This document shows, piece by piece, positions 24,316 through 32,165 of a stretch of 38,440 bases of DNA. Origin of the DNA: Bradyrhizobium pachyrhizi (GTDB lineage: Bacteria; Pseudomonadota; Alphaproteobacteria; Rhizobiales; Xanthobacteraceae); contig NZ_LFIQ01000049.1 of assembly GCF_001189245.1 (NCBI RefSeq), positions 65,895-104,334 of the forward strand, in the 5' to 3' direction. The position numbers were made by a program, and so were the translations under genes. The notes under the pieces are model-generated. The model saw only the letters and a list, made by a program, of their open reading frames with translations, was not told where the DNA came from and did not search any database. Numbering within the stretch: position 1 is the stretch's first letter; every line of letters starts with the position of its first letter.

Positions 24316-25294
24316 GAGCCGCCTCCGCTCTGGCGTGACCGCCACCGCGTCCGTGCCGGGCCGGCAGCCCGCCCAGGAGACGCCGGAGTTGCGGCGCCGT
24401 TTCCTCGGCTGTGCTCAGCGGCAGCACCGGAATGCCAAGCTCGCGCGTCCACGCGAATACGCCGCGCAGCCGCTCCTGCGACGCCTGCGCGATACTTTTG
24501 CGGATACTCTCGCGGCCGACTTCGAGCTGGATCTGCAGCTCGCCATCGGTGACGGTCATCCGGCTCGAGGCCGGCAAATCGCTTTGCAAGGGATCGTGGA
24601 CCAGCACCGCGACCACGTTGTTATGCCGGGCGATCGTCCCGATCATCCGGCGCGTTGCGGTATCCGCGCCATCGAAATCGCTGATCAGGATCACCGTGGC
24701 GTCATGCATCGTCCGCCGCTCGGCATGTTCGAGCGCCCGGTTGAGCATGCCTGACGCCGGGACGATGCCGCGGCCGACGCCGAGCGCCTGGTTCTGCGCG
24801 ACGATGGTGGACAATATCTGCAACACCGTCGCGCGACTGCGCCGCGCCGCCAGCTCGACGACATCGCTGTCATTGAACACGATGGCGCCGACCCGGTCGC
24901 CGACGCCGAGCACACGCCAGGCGCCGATCGCGGCGGTCTCGGCTGCGGTGACCGACTTCATGGCGCGCCGGCTGCCGAAGAACATCGACAGCCGCTGATC
25001 GACCACGAGCAGGGCCTGACGGTCGCGCTCCTCGTTGAAGACGCGCACATGCGGCTTCTGCAGCCGCGCCGTGACCTTCCAGTCGATCTCCCGGACATCG
25101 TCGCCCGGGCGATAGTCCCTGATCTCCTCGAAGTTCAGCCCGCGGCCACGCATGCGCGAGGCGAACCGGCCCGACAGCAGACTATGTACCGGCTGGCGCG
25201 GCAGGAACGAAACCCTGCGATCCCTGAATTCGAGCGCGATCAGATCGTCGAGACTGACGTAGACACCGGGCATTCTGGCTGATGTCTCCGTCAT
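24308..25294 (-). CDS. DUF58 protein (MoxR partner, VWA-like)
   Basis: 328-aa cytoplasmic protein. The DUF58 signature is complete: FEEIRDYRPGDDVREIDWK (55-73) followed by TARLQKPHVRVFNEERD (75-91), leading into a VWA-like fold (LLVVDQRLSMFFG). The ATG at 25294 is preferred for its GAGG site; a GTG at 25306 overlapping the MoxR stop is also possible. DUF58 proteins are almost always encoded just after MoxR ATPases and probably act with them. Next in the operon is DUF4381, overlapped by eight bases. Confidence 0.92.
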   Translation of the reverse strand: MTETSARMPGVYVSLDDLIALEFRDRRVSFLPRQPVHSLLSGRFASRMRGRGLNFEEIRDYRPGDDVREIDWKVTARLQKPHVRVFNEERDRQALLVVDQRLSMFFGSRRAMKSVTAAETAAIGAWRVLGVGDRVGAIVFNDSDVVELAARRSRATVLQILSTIVAQNQALGVGRGIVPASGMLNRALEHAERRTMHDATVILISDFDGADTATRRMIGTIARHNNVVAVLVHDPLQSDLPASSRMTVTDGELQIQLEVGRESIRKSIAQASQERLRGVFAWTRELGIPVLPLSTAEETAPQLRRLLGGLPARHGRGGGHARAEAALG

Positions 25295-25302
25295 CACGGC
25301 CC

Positions 25303-26337
25303 TCACGCTGCAGCGACAAGCTCGGTGATCTTGTCGATTACCTGGTCGGGGCTGATGCCCTGCGACACGGCCTCGTAGCTCAGGATCAACCGGTGCCGCA
25401 GGCAGTCGTGGATGACGGCGCGGATGTGGTCAGGCGTGACGAAGTCCTGCCCGTCGAGCCATGCCCGCGCCCGCGCGCAGCGGTCGATGGCAAGGCTGCC
25501 GCGCGGGCTGGCGCCGATCTGGATCCATTTGCCCAAGGGTTCGCCGTAACGGCCGGGAAACCGCGTCGCGTAGATCAGGTCGACGATATATTTCTGTGCG
25601 AGGTCGGAGACGAAGATGCCGTCGAGCTCGCCGCGCGCATCGAGGATCGCCTGCTGCGGCACCGCCGGCGGCGGGGCGGAGCCGGCTTGCGGTTTCTGCG
25701 CATTCTCGGCGCGATTGAGCTTGATGATCTCGCCTTCGGTCGCCTCGTCGGGATAGGTGATCACGACATGCATCAGGAAACGGTCGAGCTGCGCCTCGGG
25801 AAGCGGATAGGTGCCTTCCTGCTCGATCGGATTCTCGGTCGCGAGCACCATGAACAGGTCGGGCATCTTGTAGGTCTTGCCGGCAACGGTGACCTGACGT
25901 TCCTCCATCGCTTCCAGCAGCGCCGACTGCACCTTGGCCGGCGCGCGGTTGATCTCGTCCGCGAGCACGAGGTTGGCGAAGATCGGCCCCTTCTGGAATT
26001 GGAACTGGCCGCCCTTCTCGGTCTGCAGGTAGATTTCCGCGCCGGTCACGTCCGACGGCAGCAGGTCCGGCGTGAACTGCACGCGCGACAGGTCCGCGGC
26101 AAGATTCTTCGCCAGCGTCTTCACCGCGCGTGTCTTGGCAAGCCCCGGCAGGCTTTCGATCAGGAGATTGCCGTTGGCCAGCAAGCCGATCAGCATGCTC
26201 TCGACCAGATGATCCTGCCCGAGCACCGATCTGCCGATGCGCGCCTTGAGATCGAGCACGGCGTCGCGGGCCGCGGAGTCCTTGGCAGTTCGCCGCGCCG
26301 GGGCGGCCGCTAACGGTGTTGCGGCGTGATCTGACAT
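25303..26337 (-). CDS. MoxR-family AAA+ ATPase
   Basis: 344-aa AAA+ ATPase. It shows the Walker A region ESLPGLAKTR (61-70; K68, T69), Walker B LVLADEIN (123-130), sensor 1 ATENP (166-170), the EAQLDRF block (181-187) and a C-terminal lid with the WIQIGASPRGS segment. The ATG at 26337 sits four bases past the stop of the upstream gene, whose end provides a GGAG site. MoxR ATPases work as chaperones that remodel or insert cofactors into specific targets with VWA partners (RavA/ViaA, NorQ/NorD, CbbQ/CbbO and methanol dehydrogenase MoxR are known). Here the nearest candidate clients are the flanking sulfatases (inference). Confidence 0.95.
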   Translation of the reverse strand: MSDHAATPLAAAPARRTAKDSAARDAVLDLKARIGRSVLGQDHLVESMLIGLLANGNLLIESLPGLAKTRAVKTLAKNLAADLSRVQFTPDLLPSDVTGAEIYLQTEKGGQFQFQKGPIFANLVLADEINRAPAKVQSALLEAMEERQVTVAGKTYKMPDLFMVLATENPIEQEGTYPLPEAQLDRFLMHVVITYPDEATEGEIIKLNRAENAQKPQAGSAPPPAVPQQAILDARGELDGIFVSDLAQKYIVDLIYATRFPGRYGEPLGKWIQIGASPRGSLAIDRCARARAWLDGQDFVTPDHIRAVIHDCLRHRLILSYEAVSQGISPDQVIDKITELVAAA

Positions 26338-26341
26338 TGCA

Positions 26342-28876
26342 CTACGGCTCCTTGGACCCCGTAAACCACCTGTAATAGGGGTTTCGTCTCGCCGCTTGGC
26401 TGAGGCTCGCCATCTCGCGCGCGTAGGCTTGCCGGTTGCCCGCATAGGCGCTGAGGCCGGCACGATAGAACGCATCAAGATCTCGCCTTTCGCTCAGCAG
26501 CGAAGTGGTGAATTGCTCGTCTGCTCCCTTGAGCGGCGGCTCGCTTCGGTACTGCCAGATGTGCGAAATCGTTCGGCTGAACTCGTCGGGACGCACCCAT
26601 GTCGCGTATTCGATCCGCGGCCTGTCGTCCGTCACTGCCGGCGCGTCCGCCGCGTAGCGCACGAGCCCGTCGCGGTCGGTGATCCAGGTTGCGATCAGCG
26701 CCGCGACCGAATTGACGCCGACCGCGGAAAGCGCCGCAGACGTCTCGGGCTGGTGGAATCTCGCGCTGATGCGCTCCGCATCCAACTGAATCGGACGATG
26801 CGACCCGACAAGCAACATCTCATGCAGCTCCGATGTCCACAGAGACGCGTACGGAAACACATCGATGAAGCTACGAACCAGTGAGCGCGTGTCCTCATCG
26901 TTCTGTGTTGGCAGCGGCAACCACTGCGCGACGATCCCGTCGTCGTTCAGCCGCGACGATGCCAAGCGATAAAAATCGCGAGAATAGAGATTGACGACGC
27001 CCACCGCCGATGGCGGCGGCGGCTCCAGCGTGATCAGGTCGTAGGTCTGGCTCTCGCGCTGCAGGAGGCGACGGCCGTCGCCCAAGCGCTTCTGCAATCC
27101 CGGGTCGGACGCGGCGTTGAAGGTGCCGTCGAATATCGGAGCCGCACGAAGGACCGCCGGGAGCAGTTCACCCACCACCCTCCTGTCGAGAGCAGGGAAT
27201 TGCGAGAGAGCGCCGGCCGTAATGCCCGTGCCGTAGCCGATCACCAAGGCTGATTTCGGCTCGCCATTGTGAATGATGAGAGGCAACAGCGCCTGGAGCC
27301 GCATGTATCGCAACGACGGCATCGCATCGCCGGAGTTGGATACGCCCTGGATATAGAGCCGGCGGAAGCGCCCGGTGTTGACCACCGCAACCGTCCCACC
27401 CGGGCTCTCCTCATAGAACATGATTTTTCCCGACCGCGCTGCCGGCAGCAATTGGGCAAATCGGTCGGACGGCGTGACGACCGCAGCGATGATGCAGGCT
27501 GCGCCGACCGCAAATGCCAGTCCAAGACCGGTGCGGCTCGAGCGACCGCCCCAGCAGGCAATGACACCCAGGAGGCCGGCGCCGATTGCGAGCAATGCCA
27601 GGGTGTGGACAAGCCCAAGCCAGGGCAGAAGCACGAAGCCGGTGAGAAGCGCGCCCCCCACACCGCCCAGCGTATTGACCGCCACGACCGCGCCAACGTC
27701 CTGCCCGATGTGCGCATCCCGCACCACCAGACGCAGCGCCACCGGAAAGGCCGCCCCGAGCAGCAAGGTCGGCAGGAATACGATACAGAACGCTGCCACC
27801 GCGAAGCGGGCGCACATGCCGGCGAACTGGTTTTCGGTAAGGCGGAGCACGAACGCCTCGGTCGCCGTCTGTGCGACCACGAGCCAATGGCCAAGTGCCG
27901 CGATCTCGATCAAGGCCAGGAACCCGGCAGCGGCGATCAGAAGGCCAAAGACACTCCAGGGATCGCGGATCCGGTCGATCACGCGCACAACGATCGCGGC
28001 GCCCGCCGCAAGTCCCGCGAGGTACGTCGCAAGCACCACGGAAAACGCGAAACTGCGCGTACTCATGAACTGAACGATAGACTGGGACCAGATGACCTCA
28101 TAGCCGAGGGCAATTGCGCCGGCGGCGGCATAGAGAGCGACGGCCAATCCGACCCGGCGCGGTTGATGCGCCGCCGCGCGGCCGGCAGGCCTGATGCTCG
28201 CCGACGCCAGGGGATTCCGGCCGAGCACCGTCGCCCCCGCCGCCGCGAGGGCATTGAGTGTCGCCGCCGCGATCGAAGTCCCCTGCACTCCGAACAGCGG
28301 AATGAGGACAAACATCGGCAGCAGAGCGCCAAGAATCGCGCCGGCCGTGTTGGCGGCGTATAGCCGGCCGCCGATGCGGCCGGCATCGCGAGAGTTATGC
28401 AGCACCGCACGCACAAGGACCGGTAGCGTCCCACCCATCAGAAGCGGGGCGATGCCGACCAGAACGAACACCATGGCCCATGCAAGCAAACCGCTCGCGC
28501 TCTCGATCGCCACGAAGACCGGCGCAATATTCGCCAGGATCAATGTGGTGGCGACGCCGGTTATGCCGATGCCGATCTCGATCGCGATGTAGACTTTCGC
28601 CGGCTGGCTGGCCCGGTCGGCCCTTCCACCGAAGATCAGGCCGCCCAACGCCAGGCCGGTAAAGAAGGCACTCACGGCGGTCGTGATGGCGTAGACATCA
28701 GCGCCGACGACAAGCGAGAGCTGCTTGATCCAGATCACCTGGTAGATCAAGCCGGCGGTACCCGAGACGAACGCCAGCGCCGCTGCGACAAGCCTCCGGC
28801 TCGCACCGGCGTCCAGTCTCTTTCGGTGTGCTCGGGTCGCGGTCGATGCAGACCCTATGCTCGATCGAGCATCCAT
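26342..28876 (-). CDS. Membrane-fused spermidine synthase-like protein
   Basis: 844-aa fusion. The N-terminal half (about 25-470) has some 12-14 helices in two transporter-like blocks, with the diagnostic FVLLPWLGLVHTL segment. The C-terminal half (about 500-760) is a Rossmann SpeE-like domain with LVIGYGTGITAG (544-555) and an acidic residue at the end of the next strand (E570). The segment after motif YD (612-613) reads LITLEPPPP where true aminopropyltransferases carry the catalytic aspartates, so polyamine synthesis is doubtful. Members of this class occur with MoxR and envelope genes, but their chemistry is unknown. The gene ends four bases before MoxR, so the two are coupled. Confidence 0.87.
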   Translation of the reverse strand: MDARSSIGSASTATRAHRKRLDAGASRRLVAAALAFVSGTAGLIYQVIWIKQLSLVVGADVYAITTAVSAFFTGLALGGLIFGGRADRASQPAKVYIAIEIGIGITGVATTLILANIAPVFVAIESASGLLAWAMVFVLVGIAPLLMGGTLPVLVRAVLHNSRDAGRIGGRLYAANTAGAILGALLPMFVLIPLFGVQGTSIAAATLNALAAAGATVLGRNPLASASIRPAGRAAAHQPRRVGLAVALYAAAGAIALGYEVIWSQSIVQFMSTRSFAFSVVLATYLAGLAAGAAIVVRVIDRIRDPWSVFGLLIAAAGFLALIEIAALGHWLVVAQTATEAFVLRLTENQFAGMCARFAVAAFCIVFLPTLLLGAAFPVALRLVVRDAHIGQDVGAVVAVNTLGGVGGALLTGFVLLPWLGLVHTLALLAIGAGLLGVIACWGGRSSRTGLGLAFAVGAACIIAAVVTPSDRFAQLLPAARSGKIMFYEESPGGTVAVVNTGRFRRLYIQGVSNSGDAMPSLRYMRLQALLPLIIHNGEPKSALVIGYGTGITAGALSQFPALDRRVVGELLPAVLRAAPIFDGTFNAASDPGLQKRLGDGRRLLQRESQTYDLITLEPPPPSAVGVVNLYSRDFYRLASSRLNDDGIVAQWLPLPTQNDEDTRSLVRSFIDVFPYASLWTSELHEMLLVGSHRPIQLDAERISARFHQPETSAALSAVGVNSVAALIATWITDRDGLVRYAADAPAVTDDRPRIEYATWVRPDEFSRTISHIWQYRSEPPLKGADEQFTTSLLSERRDLDAFYRAGLSAYAGNRQAYAREMASLSQAARRNPYYRWFTGSKEP

Positions 28877-28898
28877 CCGCTAGTCCCCTTGGATAAGC

Positions 28899-28931
28899 GC
28901 GAGACAGGCCGATACCACTGGCCTGTCTCGC
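28899..28931 (-). terminator. Strong hairpin after sulfatase 2 (possible terminator or attenuator)
   Basis: Perfect 12-bp inverted repeat GCGAGACAGGCC (28899-28910) / GGCCTGTCTCGC (28920-28931) with a 9-base loop. It starts 12 bases after the sulfatase 2 stop and lies 23 bases before the next start codon. In the direction of transcription it is followed by TTATCC, not by a run of T, so termination would be partial at best. It probably lowers expression of the downstream MoxR block relative to FGE and sulfatase 2, or protects the 3' end. Confidence 0.6.
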
Positions 28932-28943
28932 AGGGCCCCGCGA

Positions 28944-30587
28944 CTATTCGAGACCGCGCTTCTTGAACGACTCGTCGATCTTCTTGTCGACCTGGCTACG
29001 AACCTGGTCGATGCTGAAGCTGGCTGGCCGTTGGCTCGGGGGATAGTCAACAAACGTCTGGAGGAACGCGGCCGACTTCATGACCGCCTTGGCAAACAGG
29101 TACGCGTTTTCCACACGCCACTGGTCGTAACCACTGCCGGAAATTTCAGCATGCTCATACGGATCCATGCGCAGGTTGAACATTTTCGGAACGCGCAGCT
29201 TCTTGAAGGGATTCGCCCAGACGTCGAACTGTCCGGGCTGCTCCTGCTTCTCAAAGACGAACTTCCAGTTGTCGAAACGCACCGCAACCAGATCGCCGTC
29301 GTCATTGAAGTAGAAGAACTCGTCGCGTGCGCTCTTGTCCGCCTTGCCGGTGATGTAGTCGAGTTGATTGAACCCGTCGAGGTGGTCGCGGAAGGTGGTC
29401 GGGCTGCCCTGCGGCTGCCAGCCGTTGAGCAGGCGGTCCTTCACCCCGGGATCGCCGGCGGCGGCAAGCAGCGTCGGGAACCAGTCGAGGCCTGACATGA
29501 TTCCGTTGGCAGTCTCGCCTGCCTTGATGTGGCCAGGCCAACGGATCATCGCCGGCACGCGGAACGCGCCTTCCCAATTGGTGTCCTTCTCCGATCGGAA
29601 GGGTGTCGTCGCAGCATCCGGCCAGGTGAACGCGTTCGGGCCATTGTCCGTGCTGAAGACGACGATCGTGTTGTCCGCGATCTTCAGGTCCTCGAGCGTC
29701 TTGAGCAGCTTTCCGACGTTCATGTCCATCTCGACCATGCCGTCGGCGTACTCATTGCCCGGCATGCCGCTTTGCCCGCGCATCGAGGGACGAACATGGG
29801 TGAAGATGTGCATGCGCGTGAAGTTCATCCAGGTGAAGAACGGCTTGTTCGCCTTTGCCTGTCGCGTGACAAAATCGATCGCAGCGCTGGTGGTCTCGTC
29901 GTCGACGGTCTCCATCCGCTTCCTGGTGAGTGGGCCGGTATCCTCGATCTTTCCGTCAGCGGACGCCTTGAGCACCCCGCGCGGCGAATAGGCCTTGACG
30001 AAAGCCGGGTCGTCTTTCGGGAAGTACGGCCGCTCGGGCTCTTCCTCGGCGTTGAGGTGATAAAGATTGCCGAAGAACTCGTCGAAGCCGTGATTGGTCG
30101 GCAGATATTCGTCCCGATCGCCAAGATGGTTCTTGCCGAACTGGCCCGTGGCATAGCCGAGCGGCTTCAAGGCCTGCGCTATGGTGATGTCGCCCTTCTG
30201 CAGGCCGACCGTCGCGCCTGGAATGCCGACCTTGCAGAGTCCCGTCCGAAGGCAGGCCTGACCGGTAATGAAAGTCGAACGGCCGGCCGTGCAGCTATTT
30301 TCGGCATAATAATCCGTGAAGATCATCCCTTCATTGGCGATGCGGTCGATGTTCGGCGTCTTGTAGCCGACCACACCGCGCGTATAGGCGCTCAGATTGG
30401 ATTGGCCCACATCGTCGCCGAAGATGACGAGGATGTTCGGCTTTGCCGCGTTCGTCTGCTGCGCTGACGCGGGAGACCCGGCAAATGGCGCCAGGCTTGT
30501 CGCGACCAACGCCGCCGCGAACAAGCCACGAAGCAACCCTCCGCGACTACCGGACGGCCTGGCAACGATATTGCTCTCATCGCTCAT
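28944..30587 (-). CDS. Sulfatase 2 (arylsulfatase family)
   Basis: 547-aa FGly-dependent sulfatase with a Sec-type signal (hydrophobic about 18-36, cleavage near SPASA-Q, 39-43). Metal ligands are D58-D59 (IFGDD); the catalytic C99 lies in C-T-A-G-R (99-103). Long blocks are shared with sulfatase 1 (for example GKNHLGDRDEYLPTNHGFDE, FFGNLYHLNAEEEPE and GKIEDTGPL), showing recent common ancestry. The ATG at 30587 has AAGGAG at ideal spacing; the longer open frame overlaps the FGE gene. It starts 29 bp after the FGE stop, so the activating enzyme is made from the same message. Substrate unknown; the arylsulfatase label is by family only. Confidence 0.93.
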   Translation of the reverse strand: MSDESNIVARPSGSRGGLLRGLFAAALVATSLAPFAGSPASAQQTNAAKPNILVIFGDDVGQSNLSAYTRGVVGYKTPNIDRIANEGMIFTDYYAENSCTAGRSTFITGQACLRTGLCKVGIPGATVGLQKGDITIAQALKPLGYATGQFGKNHLGDRDEYLPTNHGFDEFFGNLYHLNAEEEPERPYFPKDDPAFVKAYSPRGVLKASADGKIEDTGPLTRKRMETVDDETTSAAIDFVTRQAKANKPFFTWMNFTRMHIFTHVRPSMRGQSGMPGNEYADGMVEMDMNVGKLLKTLEDLKIADNTIVVFSTDNGPNAFTWPDAATTPFRSEKDTNWEGAFRVPAMIRWPGHIKAGETANGIMSGLDWFPTLLAAAGDPGVKDRLLNGWQPQGSPTTFRDHLDGFNQLDYITGKADKSARDEFFYFNDDGDLVAVRFDNWKFVFEKQEQPGQFDVWANPFKKLRVPKMFNLRMDPYEHAEISGSGYDQWRVENAYLFAKAVMKSAAFLQTFVDYPPSQRPASFSIDQVRSQVDKKIDESFKKRGLE

Positions 30588-30616
30588 TCTGACGCTCCTT
30601 GCTTGTCGAACGGTTT

Positions 30617-31609
30617 TTATGACGATTGAGAATCGGCTCGCCGCACCACGCAGCGAAAGCCGACATGGCTGGTCGAGGTGTCGACCGGTTCGGCATGGCG
30701 GGCGGCAGGGCGATACCGGCGGCAGTAATTCGGGGCGCACAGATGCGAGCCGCCCTTGAGGACCTTGCGCGGAATCTTGATGGCGGGCTGGGCGGGGTCG
30801 TAGCTCGCATCCTCGCGACCGCCGCGCGGATTCTGCGGGATGCAGCAGGGCTTCGTAGCGTCGGCCTCATGACGGGCGGACCACCAGTCGGCGGTCCACT
30901 CCCAGACATTGCCGATCATGTCGTGGACGCCGTAGCCGTTGGGCGGAAACGCGGTCACCGGCGAGGTCCGGTCGAAGCCGTCCTCGCAGAGGTTCTGAAT
31001 CGGGAAATTGCCCTGCCACGTGTTGGCCATGTGCCTGCCGCCGGGCGTCAAGGCATTGCCCCAGGCGAACTCCTCGGCCTCGAGCCCGCCGCGCGCCGCG
31101 AACTCCCACTCGGCTTCGGTCGGAAGGTCCTTGCCGGCCCATTTGGCGTAGGCGAGCGCATCGGCATAGGCGACGTGGACCACCGGATGGCTGCCGAGCA
31201 CGTTGATGTTGCTGCGCGGGCCGTAGGGGCGGCGCCAGTTCGCGCCCTTCATCAAGGTCCACCATTGGCTCCAGTCGCGCAGGGTCGTGACGCGGCGCGG
31301 CGGCTGAAACACCAGCGAGCCGGCGTAGAGCATATGCGGCAGCGCACCCGGATATTGCGCAGGATCCGGCGGTCGCTCGGCGACCGTGATGTGCCCGGTC
31401 TCACGCACGAATTCGCGGAATTGAGCGTTGGTCACCGGGGTGCGGTCGATCCAGAAGCCATCGACTGACGCCCGATGCGCCGGCGCCTCCTCGGGATAGT
31501 GATGGTCGGAGCCCATGCGGAATGTGCCGCCGGGAATCCAGACCATGTCGTCGGTCTGGACGCGGTCGTCGCGCTCTGTTTCGGCGGAGGTGATCTCTAC
31601 CCGGGACAT
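30617..31609 (-). CDS. Formylglycine-generating enzyme (FGE/SUMF1 family sulfatase-activating oxidase)
   Basis: 330-aa FGE-sulfatase domain protein: MVWIPGGTFRMGSD (22-35), the LPTEAEWEFAARGG block (162-175), GNVWEWTADWW (233-243) and the C-terminal active site GGSHLCAPNYCRRYRPAAR (286-304). C291 and C296 match the copper-binding cysteine pair C336/C341 of human FGE. It is therefore a genuine O2-dependent FGE rather than one of the many EgtB- or kinase-linked relatives that lack these cysteines. There is no signal peptide, so conversion of sulfatase Cys to formylglycine should occur in the cytoplasm before export. The start at 31609 follows GGGGTG. It lies 22 bp after the small secreted gene and 29 bp before sulfatase 2. 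Confidence 0.93.
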   Translation of the reverse strand: MSRVEITSAETERDDRVQTDDMVWIPGGTFRMGSDHHYPEEAPAHRASVDGFWIDRTPVTNAQFREFVRETGHITVAERPPDPAQYPGALPHMLYAGSLVFQPPRRVTTLRDWSQWWTLMKGANWRRPYGPRSNINVLGSHPVVHVAYADALAYAKWAGKDLPTEAEWEFAARGGLEAEEFAWGNALTPGGRHMANTWQGNFPIQNLCEDGFDRTSPVTAFPPNGYGVHDMIGNVWEWTADWWSARHEADATKPCCIPQNPRGGREDASYDPAQPAIKIPRKVLKGGSHLCAPNYCRRYRPAARHAEPVDTSTSHVGFRCVVRRADSQSS

Positions 31610-31631
31610 GGCGATGCACCCCTTCGCGCAT

Positions 31632-32165
31632 TTACCGTGAGCAGTAGTCCCAGAAGCCCTGTGTTCGCGACGGGTCGGTGTAGTACCAGCACATGCCCGC
31701 TGCCGGCGGCGGTCCCGCCCAGGCGGCTGCGCTCGCCGCGCTGACGAAACCGATCGCTGCGCCGGCCGCAACCGCGCCCCCGATCGGCCAGCCGTACCAG
31801 CCGGGCCGCGCCCAACCTCCCGGCCGCGGTCCAACCCAGCGCGTGCCGGCGCCGTGCCAGCCGGGCCTCACTCCTGGGCGCACCACCGTCCGGCTGCGAT
31901 AGGCAACCGCACCGCCGCGCGGTCCGACGGCAACGCCGCCGCGGCGCGCGACAGCGCGCACCTGCACAACGTTACCGCTGCCTTCCTGCTGTTTGATGAT
32001 CGGGAATGAAGCGGAAGAGCCGATGCTGACCGCCGACGCCGGGCCTGCTTGCGCGACGATCGCGGCTGCTCCAATGACTGCCAGACGGAAAATCTTGTTG
32101 AAGATCGCAGGCTTATGATCTCGGTGACCGAACGTCGTGCATGATTGCGTCGTGCCTGAGTGCAT
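31632..32165 (-). CDS. Small exported Gly/Pro/Trp-rich protein
   Basis: 177-aa protein. A polar N-terminus of about 24 residues is followed by a signal-peptide hydrophobic core (AVIGAAAIVAQA) and ASA cleavage site near residue 45. The mature part has a basic VRAVARRGGVAVGPRGG segment and a low-complexity Gly/Pro/Arg/Trp region. It then has a Gly/Ala hydrophobic patch resembling a glycine-zipper membrane segment (about 126-150) and a C-terminal CWYYTDPSRTQGFWDYC block with two Cys. The ATG has GGAAGGG five bases upstream. Similar short exported proteins are common in Bradyrhizobium; none has a known function. As the first gene before FGE it may be a cluster component, or just share the promoter. 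Confidence 0.75.
   Translation of the reverse strand: MHSGTTQSCTTFGHRDHKPAIFNKIFRLAVIGAAAIVAQAGPASAVSIGSSASFPIIKQQEGSGNVVQVRAVARRGGVAVGPRGGAVAYRSRTVVRPGVRPGWHGAGTRWVGPRPGGWARPGWYGWPIGGAVAAGAAIGFVSAASAAAWAGPPPAAGMCWYYTDPSRTQGFWDYCSR

Noticed and set aside
31610..31834. N-terminal extension of FGE, which might have provided a signal peptide
   Set aside because: It overlaps the small secreted protein gene, has no hydrophobic core, and the ATG at 31609 starts the normal domain.
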